A stretch of DNA of 64,000 bases from Burkholderiales bacterium (GTDB taxonomy: Bacteria; Pseudomonadota; Gammaproteobacteria; Burkholderiales; Burkholderiaceae_B): contig JAJTEM010000002.1 in NCBI GenBank assembly GCA_021299735.1, forward strand, positions 62,001 to 126,000, in the 5' to 3' direction. Under the pieces are notes generated by a model. The model was given only the letters and a program-made list of their open reading frames with translations. It made no database searches and was not told the DNA's origin. The position numbers and the translations under genes were made by a program. Positions 7,909 to 16,636 of this stretch are shown piece by piece; within the stretch, counting starts at the first letter, position 1, and every line of letters starts with the position of its first letter.

Positions 7909-9918
7909 ATGAGTTTGTTGCCACACGAGTTGGAATTGCTAGCCCCCGCACGCGACGTTGAAATTGGTCGCCAAGCGATTCTGCATGGCGCAGATGCGGT
8001 TTACCTGGGCGGGCCGGTGTTTGGCGCACGTGCCAACGCGGCCAACTCGGTGGCTGATATTGCAAAGCTGGTGGAGTTTGCCCACCGTTACCACGCCAGA
8101 ATTTTCACAACCATCAATACCATTCTTCACGATGCCGAGCTGGAAGAGGCCCGTAAGCTGGTGTGGCAGTTGTATGACGCGGGCGTGGATGCACTGATTA
8201 TTCAGGACATGGGCTTACTTGAAATGGACTTGCCGCCTATTCAACTGCATGCAAGCACGCAGTGCGACATTCGCACCCTTGAAAAAGCGAAGTTTCTGGC
8301 TGACAGTGGTTTTTCGCAACTGGTGCTGGCCCGTGAGTTAACGGTTGAGGAAATTACCGCCGTGCATGCAGCGGTGGGTGACACGGCCACGCTGGAGTAT
8401 TTCATTCATGGTGCGCTTTGCGTGGCGTTTTCAGGCCAGTGCTACATAAGCCATGCTGAAACTGGTCGCAGTGCCAACCGCGGTGATTGTTCGCAGGCTT
8501 GCCGCCTGCCCTATACGCTGACTGATCAAAGCGGCGCTGTGGTGGCCTTTGATAAGCACTTGCTGTCGATGAAAGACAATAACCAAAGCGGCAACCTGGA
8601 ACATTTGATTGATGCGGGTGTGCGGTCTTTCAAAATTGAAGGCCGCTACAAAGACATGGCGTATGTGAAAAACATAACAGCCCACTACCGCATTTTGCTG
8701 GATGAAATCATGGAGCAACGCGGTGAATTCACCCGCGCATCCAGCGGCACGACGCGCCACTATTTCCGGCCCGACCCCGATCGCAACTTTCACCGTGGTT
8801 CAACCGATTACTTTGCCAGTGGCAGAAAAATCGACATTGGTGCTTTCGATTCACCCAAGTTCATTGGCCAGCCAATTGGCCATGTGGTGGCTGTGAATGA
8901 CAAAAGCATCGACATTCAAACCAGCGATGAATTGAACAACGGAGACGGGCTGAACTTCATGCGCAAGCGCGAAGTGGTGGGCCTGCACGTGAACCGCGCC
9001 GAGAAATTGGATAGCAAGGGTGTGCACAGCAAAGCCAGCACAGAGGAAAGCGGCCAAGCTGTTTACCGCGTGTTTCCCAAAGACCCGATCAACAGTTACA
9101 GTGGCCTGAAGGCCGGCTTGCCCATGCACCGCAACCGAGACCACGCTTGGGACATGGCACTGACCAAGGAAAGTGCTGAACGCCGCATTGGCTTGTGGCT
9201 AACCTTGACCGAGTGGATGGAAGGAGATGAGTTGAAGGGGCTGCACCTGAGCCTGACCGATGAAGATGGCATAGCAGCCAAGGCACAGGTTGAAATGAAC
9301 CTTGAGTTGGCCAAACAGGCCGACACTGCCGTGGAAAGTATTAAAACCCATTTGGGCAAGCTGGGCGGCACGGATTATTCCGCCCTGGGCCTGAATGTAC
9401 ATTTAAGCCAACCCTGGTTTGTGCCAGCCAGCACCTTGAATGGCATGCGCCGCGATGCAATTGAGGCTTTGAATGCTGCGCGTGTGGCCGCATGGCAACG
9501 CCCGGCGCGTAAAGCACCGGTGCAGCCTTATGTGGAATACCCGGAAAAGTCGCTTAGCTTTCTGGCCAACGTGTACAACGACAAGGCTCGTGAGTTTTAC
9601 AAAAAACATGGCGTGCAGATGATTGCCGCAGCTTATGAGGCACATGAGGAGGCAGGCGAGGTTCCTGTGATGATCACCAAGCATTGTCTGCGATTTTCGT
9701 TTAATTTGTGCCCAAAACAGGCCAAGGGTGTAAAAGGTGTTCAGGGGCAGGTGAAGGCCGAGCCCATGGTGTTGGTCAATGGAGATCAAAAGTACACCCT
9801 GAAATTCGATTGCAAACCCTGTGAAATGCACATCATGGGTAAAATGCGAAAAGATATTTTCAACAGCCCACCCCCGTCGGTGGTGCCAATTACCTTCATG
9901 AAACGCAAGCCCGTGTAA
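7909..9918 (+). CDS. rlhA: RlhA, 23S rRNA C2501 hydroxylase (peptidase U32 family)
   Basis: A 669-residue U32-family protein that matches E. coli RlhA (formerly YdcP) along its whole length as I recall it. Shared blocks include LELLAPARD near the N-terminus, HGADAVYLGGP, IQLHASTQCDIRT, GQCYISHAETGRSANRGDC, SFKIEGRYKDM, and the C-terminal ITKHCLRFSFNLCPKQAKG and DCKPCEMH. RlhA makes 5-hydroxycytidine in the peptidyl-transferase region of 23S rRNA. The conserved cysteines in the C-terminal block fit an iron-sulphur centre. It is a single gene followed by the Pho-box region of the pst genes. Confidence 0.93.
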   Translation: MSLLPHELELLAPARDVEIGRQAILHGADAVYLGGPVFGARANAANSVADIAKLVEFAHRYHARIFTTINTILHDAELEEARKLVWQLYDAGVDALIIQDMGLLEMDLPPIQLHASTQCDIRTLEKAKFLADSGFSQLVLARELTVEEITAVHAAVGDTATLEYFIHGALCVAFSGQCYISHAETGRSANRGDCSQACRLPYTLTDQSGAVVAFDKHLLSMKDNNQSGNLEHLIDAGVRSFKIEGRYKDMAYVKNITAHYRILLDEIMEQRGEFTRASSGTTRHYFRPDPDRNFHRGSTDYFASGRKIDIGAFDSPKFIGQPIGHVVAVNDKSIDIQTSDELNNGDGLNFMRKREVVGLHVNRAEKLDSKGVHSKASTEESGQAVYRVFPKDPINSYSGLKAGLPMHRNRDHAWDMALTKESAERRIGLWLTLTEWMEGDELKGLHLSLTDEDGIAAKAQVEMNLELAKQADTAVESIKTHLGKLGGTDYSALGLNVHLSQPWFVPASTLNGMRRDAIEALNAARVAAWQRPARKAPVQPYVEYPEKSLSFLANVYNDKAREFYKKHGVQMIAAAYEAHEEAGEVPVMITKHCLRFSFNLCPKQAKGVKGVQGQVKAEPMVLVNGDQKYTLKFDCKPCEMHIMGKMRKDIFNSPPPSVVPITFMKRKPV

Positions 9919-9975
9919 TTTTTGGAGAGAACCTTTGCGCCCGGTGGTATTCGATTTCATGGGTACGTCAAATTT

Positions 9976-9993
9976 TTGTCATTTTTTTGTCAT
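9976..9993 (+). promoter_or_regulatory. Pho box (PhoB site) before pstC
   Basis: Two TTGTCAT repeats at 9976-9982 and 9987-9993 are spaced exactly 11 bases with a T-rich gap. This matches the PhoB direct-repeat site that replaces the -35 element. It lies 61 bases before the pstC start, predicting induction by phosphate starvation. Confidence 0.85.
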
Positions 9994-10054
9994 AATTCTT
10001 GGATACCCTTGTGGGTCTGCGTGAAATCTTCTGCTGGATTAACCATTTACCAAC

Positions 10055-11005
10055 ATGTCCAATAACTCGACGATCAAGGTCCCGACCAAACGGGGCGACG
10101 CCATATTTGGCTTGTTAACCAGCGGAGCAGCAGTTTTCACCCTGTTGATGTTAGGTGGAATTATTGCTTCTTTGGTGGTTGCTTCCTGGCCCACCATCAC
10201 GGCCTTCGGTTTTGATTTCTTATTCACTGCGAACTGGGATCCCCCCATTGATGAATATGGCGCACTGGTGCCAATTTACGGCACTTTGGTCACATCATTT
10301 ATCGCCTTGATTATTGCTGTGCCAATCAGCTTTGGTATCGCATTGTTCCTCACTGAATTGTCACCACCCTGGTTGCGCCGCCCGCTGGGTACGGCAATTG
10401 AACTGTTGGCCGCTGTGCCTTCAATTGTTTATGGCATGTGGGGCTTGTTGGTGTTTGCCCCAATTTTTGCAAAGTATGTGCAAGCGCCTTTGAACGCAAC
10501 GGTTGGCGAAATTCCTGTAATCGGTGCCTTGTTCTCAGGCCCGCCGATTGGTATTGGTTTGCTGACTGCGGGTGTAGTACTGGCCATTATGATCATTCCT
10601 TACATTGCGGCTGTGATGCGCGATGTATTTGAAGTAACCCCCGTGATGCTGAAAGAGGCTGGCTACGGCATGGGTTGTACAACCTGGGAAGTGGTGTGGA
10701 AAATTGTGCTGCCGCACACCAAGGTGGGCGTTATTGGCGGAATTATGTTGGGCCTGGGCCGTGCTTTGGGTGAAACCATGGCGGTTACCTTTGTGATTGG
10801 TAACACCAACTATTTGAATGATATCTCGCTGTTTTCCCCTGGCAACAGTATTACGTCGGCATTGGCCAACGAGTTTGCCGAGGCTGATGCTGGCTTGCAC
10901 ACCTCGGCCCTGATGGAGCTTGGTTTGGTGTTGTTCGTGATCACATTCTTTGTGCTGGTGGCATCCAAATTGTTGCTGGCCAAATTGTCGAGCAACGGGA
11001 GATAA
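10055..11005 (+). CDS. pstC: PstC, phosphate ABC transporter permease
   Basis: A 316-residue inner-membrane permease with six or so membrane spans. It has the EAA-type loop near residues 200-225 ([19 protein letters not shown]) that contacts the ATPase, and the conserved [14 protein letters not shown] segment typical of PstC. It pairs with PstA to form the channel of the high-affinity phosphate importer. It is the first gene after the Pho box and is followed by pstA after 3 bases, so this is one operon. Confidence 0.95.
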   Translation: MSNNSTIKVPTKRGDAIFGLLTSGAAVFTLLMLGGIIASLVVASWPTITAFGFDFLFTANWDPPIDEYGALVPIYGTLVTSFIALIIAVPISFGIALFLTELSPPWLRRPLGTAIELLAAVPSIVYGMWGLLVFAPIFAKYVQAPLNATVGEIPVIGALFSGPPIGIGLLTAGVVLAIMIIPYIAAVMRDVFEVTPVMLKEAGYGMGCTTWEVVWKIVLPHTKVGVIGGIMLGLGRALGETMAVTFVIGNTNYLNDISLFSPGNSITSALANEFAEADAGLHTSALMELGLVLFVITFFVLVASKLLLAKLSSNGR

Positions 11006-11008
11006 GCC

Positions 11009-11926
11009 ATGAGCAGCATTTACTCTGACCAAACTCCCGTTTCAAAAGAAGCTTCTGTCACGACCGTGGCCACTGACGAGAAGATGCGCGTCAGAATGCA
11101 GGCCAAGCGAAAGTTGGTCAACACCGTTGCGCTGACTCTGTCCCTGGCTGCAATGGCTTTCGGCTTGTTTTGGTTGATCTGGATTTTGTACACCACGGTT
11201 ACGCTGGGTGTTAGCGGCCTTTCTGCTCAGTTGTTCACTGAAATGACCCCACCCCCCAATTCTGAAGGTGGTGGTTTGGCCAACGCGATTACTGGTACCT
11301 TGCTGATGGTGGGTTTTGCAACATTGTTTGCCACACCTTTGGGTATTCTGGCTGGTGTTCATTTGGCGGAATCGAGAAAAGACAACAAACTGGCGATATC
11401 TGTTCGATTCTTCAACGACATTTTGTTGTCGGCGCCTTCCATTGTGATTGGTTTGTTTGTGTACGCAGTCATGGTGCGCCCAATGGGGCACTTTTCTGCT
11501 TGGGCGGGTGTGGTGGCCTTGGGCCTGATTCAAATTCCTATCGTGATTCGAACCACAGAAAACATGTTGCGCTTGGTGCCGGATGCCTTGCGTGAGGCTG
11601 CTTTTGCCCTGGGTACGCCGAAGTGGAAGATGGTGATGTCCATTACTGTCAAAGCCAGCTATGCGGGTATTTTGACTGGTGTGTTATTGGGCGTTGCGCG
11701 TATTGCGGGTGAAACGGCCCCCTTGTTGTTCACGGCACTGTCGAACCAGTTCTGGAACAGCGACATGATGAAACCCATGGCGAACCTGCCAGTGATTATT
11801 TTCAACTTCGCACTGAGCCCTTTCACAAATTGGCAAGAGCTTGCGTGGGCAGGTGTGTTCCTGATCACTGCTGGTGTATTGGTGTTGAACATTATCGCGC
11901 GTTCACTGCTGAAGAACTCGAAATAA
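11009..11926 (+). CDS. pstA: PstA, phosphate ABC transporter permease
   Basis: A 305-residue permease with a cytoplasmic N-terminal extension of about 35 residues before the first span. The conserved blocks are [16 protein letters not shown] and the ATPase-contact loop [15 protein letters not shown], followed by [16 protein letters not shown], which is diagnostic for PstA. It forms the channel together with PstC. It starts 3 bases after pstC and ends 22 bases before pstB. Confidence 0.95.
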   Translation: MSSIYSDQTPVSKEASVTTVATDEKMRVRMQAKRKLVNTVALTLSLAAMAFGLFWLIWILYTTVTLGVSGLSAQLFTEMTPPPNSEGGGLANAITGTLLMVGFATLFATPLGILAGVHLAESRKDNKLAISVRFFNDILLSAPSIVIGLFVYAVMVRPMGHFSAWAGVVALGLIQIPIVIRTTENMLRLVPDALREAAFALGTPKWKMVMSITVKASYAGILTGVLLGVARIAGETAPLLFTALSNQFWNSDMMKPMANLPVIIFNFALSPFTNWQELAWAGVFLITAGVLVLNIIARSLLKNSK

Positions 11927-11948
11927 CTGACCTTTGAAGGCCCAGACC

Positions 11949-12725
11949 ATGTCTACGACTGACGTTGAAGAAAAAATCAAACTAGAAGTGAAGAACCTGA
12001 ATTTTTATTACGGTTCATTCCATGCGCTGAAATCGGTCAATTTGAGTATTCCAGAAAAGAAGGTAACCGCTTTCATTGGCCCTTCAGGCTGTGGCAAGTC
12101 GACTTTGCTGCGTGTATTCAACAAAATGTTTGCACTGTACCCAGAGCAGCGTGCCGAAGGGCAGGTTTTGATGGATGGCGAAGACTTGCTGACCAGCAAG
12201 AAAGACATTGCATTGATTCGTTCCAAAATTGGTATGGTGTTTCAAAAACCCACGCCGTTCCCGATGTCGATTTATGAAAACATCGCCTTCGGTGTACGCC
12301 TGTTTGAGAAACTTTCCAAAGGCGAGATGGAAGAGCGTGTTGAGTGGGCGCTTACCAAGGCCGCGTTGTGGAAAGAAGTAAAAGACAAGTTGCACCAAAG
12401 CGGCAATGGTTTGTCGGGTGGTCAGCAGCAGCGTTTGTGCATTGCGCGTGGCATTGCGATTAAGCCGGAAATTTTGCTGCTGGATGAGCCTTGTTCGGCG
12501 CTCGACCCCATATCAACCGCCAGCATTGAAGAGTTGATCACCGAGCTGAAAGAAGACTACACGGTTGTGATCGTAACTCACAACATGCAGCAGGCCGCGC
12601 GTGTTTCTGATTACACAGCCTATATGTATCTGGGTGAGTTGATTGAATTCGGTGTGACTGATCAAATTTTCCTGAAGCCAAAGAAGCAGGAAACTGAAAA
12701 TTACATTACGGGTAGGTTTGGCTGA
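11949..12725 (+). CDS. pstB: PstB, phosphate ABC transporter ATPase
   Basis: A 258-residue ATPase. The start is ATG 11949, behind a GAAGG site; an in-frame TTG lies 15 bases upstream. Motifs are Walker [11 protein letters not shown]-loop [20 protein letters not shown] (the FPMSIYEN signature marks PstB), signature [14 protein letters not shown] and Walker [14 protein letters not shown]. It powers phosphate import and in many bacteria helps to signal to PhoR. No phoU follows here, which is unusual for a pst operon; a terminator ends the unit instead. Confidence 0.95.
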   Translation: MSTTDVEEKIKLEVKNLNFYYGSFHALKSVNLSIPEKKVTAFIGPSGCGKSTLLRVFNKMFALYPEQRAEGQVLMDGEDLLTSKKDIALIRSKIGMVFQKPTPFPMSIYENIAFGVRLFEKLSKGEMEERVEWALTKAALWKEVKDKLHQSGNGLSGGQQQRLCIARGIAIKPEILLLDEPCSALDPISTASIEELITELKEDYTVVIVTHNMQQAARVSDYTAYMYLGELIEFGVTDQIFLKPKKQETENYITGRFG

Positions 12726-12753
12726 TCTGTTTGTAAGTTATTGACTTGATTGC

Positions 12754-12790
12754 TAAAAAACCACACTTGAGTTACCCGGTGTGGTTTTTT
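12754..12790 (+). terminator. Terminator after pstB
   Basis: An AAAAAACCACAC / GTGTGGTTTTTT stem around a short loop ends the pstCAB transcript before the separate pstS promoter region. Confidence 0.85.
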
Positions 12791-12814
12791 GACATTTATG
12801 TTAGTGCTTTATAT

Positions 12815-12832
12815 TTGTCATTATTCTGAAAC
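12815..12832 (+). promoter_or_regulatory. Candidate Pho box before pstS
   Basis: One good TTGTCAT half-site at 12815 has a weak second half (CTGAAAC) 11 bases later. It is 45 bases before the pstS start. The second repeat matches only partly, so this is a candidate only. Confidence 0.5.
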
Positions 12833-12876
12833 ATTCATACGGCATAGTGAATGCACTTTAATAAGTGAGGTAAAAA

Positions 12877-13917
12877 ATGTTCAACATCAAAACAATCGCT
12901 ACGGCGATTTCTGCAGGTGCGCTGGCCCTGAGCATGACTTCTGTGAACGCCGCTGAAATTACTGGTGCTGGCGCTTCTTTCCCCGCCCCAATTTATTCCA
13001 AGTGGGCTGATGCTTACAACAAAGAAACAGGCAACAAAGTGAATTACCAGTCCATCGGCTCCGGTGGTGGTATCAAGCAGATTTCCGCAAAAACTGTTGA
13101 TTTCGGTGCTTCCGATATGCCGTTGAAGCCCGAAGACCTGAAAGAAAAAGGTTTGATGCAGTTCCCAACCGTGATCGGTGGCGTTGTGCCAGTTGTGAAT
13201 TTGCAAGGTGTTGCTCCAGGCCAGATGAAGTTGTCTGCAGAGGTATTGGCCAATATTTACCTGAACAAAATCACGAAGTGGAATGACAAAGCGATTGCTG
13301 ACCTGAACCCAGGAGTGAAGTTGCCCGACATGGACATCAGCGTAATTCGCCGCGCCGATGGTTCTGGTACAACCTTTATTTTCACTAACTACCTGAGCAA
13401 AGTAAGCCCAGAGTGGAAGAGCACAGTGGGTGAAGGTACTGCAGTAAAGTGGCCGGTTGGCTTGGGTGGCAAGGGTAATGAAGGCGTGTCAGCTTTCGTA
13501 CAGCGCGTACCTGGTTCAATTGGTTATGTTGAGTATGCATATGCCAAGCAAAACAAGCTGACCCACACTCAGCTGAACAACAAGGAAGGTGCGTTCGTAC
13601 AGCCGGATGATGATACTTTCAAGGCAGCGGCTGCTGGTGCTGACTGGTCAAATGGTTTCTACGAAATTTTGACTCTGCAACCAGGCAAGAACTCCTGGCC
13701 AATTACTGGTGCTACCTTCATTCTGTTCCACACAGAGCAGGCCAGCGCTGAAAAAGCTTCCGAAGTATTGAAGTTCTTCAACTGGGCTTATGTAAAAGGC
13801 GACAAGTTGGCTTCTGATTTGGACTATGTTCCACTGCCAGATGACACAGTGAAGAAGATTGAAGCCGCGTGGAAGACAGTGAAAGCCACCGATGGTAAGG
13901 CGATCGTAACTAAGTAA
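12877..13917 (+). CDS. pstS: PstS, periplasmic phosphate-binding protein
   Basis: A 346-residue protein. The signal peptide is cleaved after about SVNA (residue 24), then [16 protein letters not shown], the invariant PstS opening. Phosphate-contact blocks are [18 protein letters not shown] and [17 protein letters not shown]. It captures phosphate in the periplasm and hands it to PstCAB. The gene lies downstream of pstB behind its own terminator-promoter gap. The common order is pstSCAB, so here pstS probably has separate, higher expression. Ribosome site GTGAGG precedes the ATG. Confidence 0.96.
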   Translation: MFNIKTIATAISAGALALSMTSVNAAEITGAGASFPAPIYSKWADAYNKETGNKVNYQSIGSGGGIKQISAKTVDFGASDMPLKPEDLKEKGLMQFPTVIGGVVPVVNLQGVAPGQMKLSAEVLANIYLNKITKWNDKAIADLNPGVKLPDMDISVIRRADGSGTTFIFTNYLSKVSPEWKSTVGEGTAVKWPVGLGGKGNEGVSAFVQRVPGSIGYVEYAYAKQNKLTHTQLNNKEGAFVQPDDDTFKAAAAGADWSNGFYEILTLQPGKNSWPITGATFILFHTEQASAEKASEVLKFFNWAYVKGDKLASDLDYVPLPDDTVKKIEAAWKTVKATDGKAIVTK

Positions 13918-13942
13918 ATATCGACCCAGGTTGATTTGAGAG

Positions 13943-13976
13943 GGCTCCGGTTTGACGAAACCGGGGCCTTTTTCTT
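13943..13976 (+). terminator. Terminator after pstS
   Basis: GGCTCCGGTTT pairs with AAACCGGGGCC across a four-base loop and is followed by a T-rich tail, 25 bases after the stop. Confidence 0.9.
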
Positions 13977-14112
13977 TTGTGGGTCAATTTTAAGTTGTCG
14001 GCAAAGTTGGGATTGAGTGCCTGAGCACCAAAGGTTACGATACATCGCAATGGTTGATTTATTTGTAATGTAGCCGTTTGATGTTGCGGTGCTGGTTGCA
14101 GGAGATTTCAGC

Positions 14113-14979
14113 GTGGGTTTGACTTTGCCCGATTACCAACAGCTGACCATGCTGATGTATGTGGTCGCCATTCCCTACTTTTTTGCAGCCATGGTCATTG
14201 AAGGCTGGGCCATGCGAAAGAAACCCAAGGGCTTTTACGCTGGCTATGAACTGAAAGACTCCCTGTGTTCGATCGCCATGGGCGCATTAAAGCTGGTGAC
14301 CATGGGGCTGAGTGTGTTTTGGGCTTACCCAATCATGCTGTGGCTGTTTGAATATCGCGTGGTGAATTGGGACATTTCAAGCTGGTGGTTTGTGCCCCTG
14401 TTGCTTGTGGCTGATGATTTTTGCTACTACTGGTATCACCGTGTGGCCCACCGCTGCGCCGCATTCTGGGCCGAACATTCGAACCACCACACCAGTGAAC
14501 GTTACAACCTGAGCACAGCTTTGCGCCAATCGGTGTTGGGGCCTTTCTATTCCTTTGTGTTCTGGTTGCCTTTGCCCTTGCTGGGTATGGACCCGCTGGT
14601 AGTAACCTTCGCCCACACAGTGAATTTGCTTTACCAGTACTGGATCCACACGGAAACATTCGAGATTCATGGCTGGTTTGAAAAAGTGTTCAATTGCCCG
14701 CAGCACCACAGGCTGCACCATGCAAAAAATGAGGAATACCACGACTGCAACTACGGCGGTATTTTGATTGTGTGGGATCGTTGGTTTGGCACTTACCGTG
14801 AATTTGTGCCGGGCGTAAAACCTGTGTATGGCACGTTAACACCTGTGTTGACCACCAACCCGTTGAAGCAGGCGGTGGCAGGCTGGGGGCATTTAATTCA
14901 GAAAATAAAAACAGCCCCCGATTTTAAAAACCGGGTGCTGTGTTTGATCAAGCCGCCTGCTTGGCTGCCCTGGAAGTAA
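14113..14979 (+). CDS. Sterol desaturase/fatty acid hydroxylase-superfamily membrane enzyme
   Basis: An integral-membrane di-iron oxygenase-type protein of 288 residues, counted from GTG 14113. That start has a GGAG site 8 bases upstream; the frame extends to GTG 14089 without one. The three histidine clusters that bind the two irons are HRVAH, HSNHH and QHHRLHH, with an upstream DDFCYYWYH block. Four or so membrane segments surround them. Family members hydroxylate or desaturate lipids and sterol-like compounds, and the substrate here is unknown. Its 3' end overlaps the converging aquaporin gene by 32 bases. Confidence 0.85.
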   Translation: MGLTLPDYQQLTMLMYVVAIPYFFAAMVIEGWAMRKKPKGFYAGYELKDSLCSIAMGALKLVTMGLSVFWAYPIMLWLFEYRVVNWDISSWWFVPLLLVADDFCYYWYHRVAHRCAAFWAEHSNHHTSERYNLSTALRQSVLGPFYSFVFWLPLPLLGMDPLVVTFAHTVNLLYQYWIHTETFEIHGWFEKVFNCPQHHRLHHAKNEEYHDCNYGGILIVWDRWFGTYREFVPGVKPVYGTLTPVLTTNPLKQAVAGWGHLIQKIKTAPDFKNRVLCLIKPPAWLPWK

Positions 14980-15634
14980 TGGTTGAACTGTTGGCACTAA
15001 AAGTTTTGTAAAGTACCAAAGCCAGCAAACCGCCGATGATTTCAAACACAACATAAGCAGGTACATCGCCCGGCGCAATGCCGGCAAAGCTGTTGGAGAA
15101 TTGGCGGCCAAATGCGGCGGCTGGGTTGGCGAAAGACGTACTGGACGTAAACCAGTATGCCGCACCAATGTAGCAGGCGACCATGCCTGAAACCCGTTCG
15201 GCCTTGGCCATTAAAATGACCAGCAACAACCCCGCAGTGGCCACAATTTCACCGGTCCACATTCCCCAACCGGTGCGGGCTTTTTCAGAGAACTGAAGAA
15301 GCTGCATATCGAACATTTGGTGAACCAGAATGGCACCAAAGAAGGCGCCTGCCAACTGAACCACGAGGTAGGGCAGCAGTTCGGAACCCGATTGCCGTTT
15401 AAGCAGCACCATGCTGAGTGTAACCACCGGGTTAAAGTGTGCGCCGCTGATGGGGCCAAATATCTCGATCAGGATGTACAGTCCAAACACTGTTGCCAAG
15501 GTGTTGGCGATCAGTGCTACACCATTGTTACCTTCCGACAGGTTTTCAGCCATAACGCCGGAACCAATCACGATGGCCAGCAGCAGCATGGTGCCCAGAA
15601 ATTCTGCACCCAAACGTTGGGGTAGGGAATTCAT
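14948..15634 (-). CDS. aqpS: AqpS-like aquaglyceroporin of an arsenic operon
   Basis: A 228-residue MIP-family channel with six predicted spans and two half-helix motifs: HFNPV at Asn68 and FANPA at Asn170. The residue after the second NPA, normally the selectivity-filter Arg, is Ala173, as expected for a wide pore. The gene follows arsC (6-base gap) and arsR on the same strand. In Sinorhizobium meliloti the aquaporin AqpS replaces the arsenite pump: arsenate entering the cell is reduced by ArsC, and arsenite leaves through the channel. The same role is inferred here from context. The 3' end overlaps the converging hydroxylase gene. Confidence 0.8.
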   Translation of the reverse strand: MNSLPQRLGAEFLGTMLLLAIVIGSGVMAENLSEGNNGVALIANTLATVFGLYILIEIFGPISGAHFNPVVTLSMVLLKRQSGSELLPYLVVQLAGAFFGAILVHQMFDMQLLQFSEKARTGWGMWTGEIVATAGLLLVILMAKAERVSGMVACYIGAAYWFTSSTSFANPAAAFGRQFSNSFAGIAPGDVPAYVVFEIIGGLLALVLYKTFSANSSTITSRAAKQAA

Positions 15635-15640
15635 GTTGGT

Positions 15641-16129
15641 TTAACTCCGTGCAATGGCGGCCAGTGCAGCATTCAGTTCAGCAGCACTCATATTGCCCAG
15701 CGGCAGTTGGATAAGCTGCATCATTTTGTAGGCAATGGCCTGGCGGGTCAGTTCGAATGCGCGGGGTTTGTTTTCTTCATGCTCATTGGAAGGATCGGGG
15801 TAGCCCCAGTGGGTTTTCACTGGGCTTCCGGGCCAGTAGGGGCATTGTTCGGCTGCGGCGCTGTCGCACACGGTGATCACAATATCAATTTTCGGAGCAC
15901 CCGGCTCGGTGAATACATCCCAGCTTTTGCTGGTGTATTGGCTGGTGTCAATGCCCACATTGGCCAAGGCTTGCAATGCATAGGGGTTCACTCGACCGCT
16001 GGGTGAGCTGCCCGCGCTGAAGGCTTTGATGTCTTTCCCGTATTGGTGTGCGAGGTGATTCAGCATGCCCTCAGAAAGTACGCTGCGTGCAGAATTGTGG
16101 GTACAAAGAATGAGTACATTGGTGCTCAT
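15641..16129 (-). CDS. arsC: ArsC, arsenate reductase of the low-molecular-weight phosphatase fold
   Basis: A 162-residue protein. The N-terminal P-loop CTHNSARS (Cys9 with Arg at +6) is the C(X)5R site of the LMW tyrosine-phosphatase-type arsenate reductases. The downstream blocks FSAGSSPSG and VITVCDSAAAEQCPYWPG supply the extra cysteines that relay electrons from thioredoxin or glutaredoxin, and HWGYPDPS carries the catalytic Asp. It reduces arsenate to arsenite. It lies between arsR and the aquaporin gene, 54 bases after arsR, so it is part of the same operon. Confidence 0.92.
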   Translation of the reverse strand: MSTNVLILCTHNSARSVLSEGMLNHLAHQYGKDIKAFSAGSSPSGRVNPYALQALANVGIDTSQYTSKSWDVFTEPGAPKIDIVITVCDSAAAEQCPYWPGSPVKTHWGYPDPSNEHEENKPRAFELTRQAIAYKMMQLIQLPLGNMSAAELNAALAAIARS

Positions 16130-16183
16130 GCGGATACTTTTCCTATTTTTTCGACTTCGTGTTGAATGGTCAGCTTGTGTTTG

Positions 16184-16519
16184 TTACTCATGCTGCGCTT
16201 TGTCGCACTGTGGTGCGGTAACAGGTGCGCAGCCTTTGCCTTCGCAGCAATTCTCGGTGAGGTAGGAAATAACACTGTTCATGTGATTGAACTGCGCACT
16301 GTAAATAAGGTTGCGCCCTTCCCGAATGGGTTGAACCAGGCCTGCGTTGCTGAGTTCTTTCAAATGAAATGACATGGTGGCAGCGGGAATATCCAGCCTT
16401 TCACACAGTTGCCCGGGTGTTAGGCCAGTGGGGCCGGTGACCACCAATGCTCGAAACACACGCAAACGAGAGCTGTGTGAGAGAGCTGCCAATGCTTTGA
16501 TAATGTCGATTTCTTCCAT
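16184..16519 (-). CDS. arsR: ArsR-family arsenite-responsive repressor
   Basis: A 111-residue winged-helix repressor. ATG 16519 is preferred over a TTG start 51 bases upstream. The helix-turn-helix lies near residues 33-57 (LTPGQLCERLDIPAATMSFH). There is no ELCVC metal site in the DNA-binding helix. Cysteines cluster at the C-terminus instead (Cys91, Cys92, Cys97, Cys105, in ENCCEGKGC). This resembles the site of Acidithiobacillus ferrooxidans ArsR, where a CC pair and a later Cys bind arsenite. It is first in the arsR-arsC-aqpS operon and probably represses its own AT-rich promoter upstream. Confidence 0.9.
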   Translation of the reverse strand: MEEIDIIKALAALSHSSRLRVFRALVVTGPTGLTPGQLCERLDIPAATMSFHLKELSNAGLVQPIREGRNLIYSAQFNHMNSVISYLTENCCEGKGCAPVTAPQCDKAQHE

Positions 16520-16636
16520 AGTTTTATAATAATAGAAATATCGAATTGTTTTATGAAGTTTTTGTGACAAAGATTTGCATCAGCTTGGATTAAAGCCGAG
16601 GCTGCGGTCGAATTGGGTTACTTCCAGTTTTCTGGT

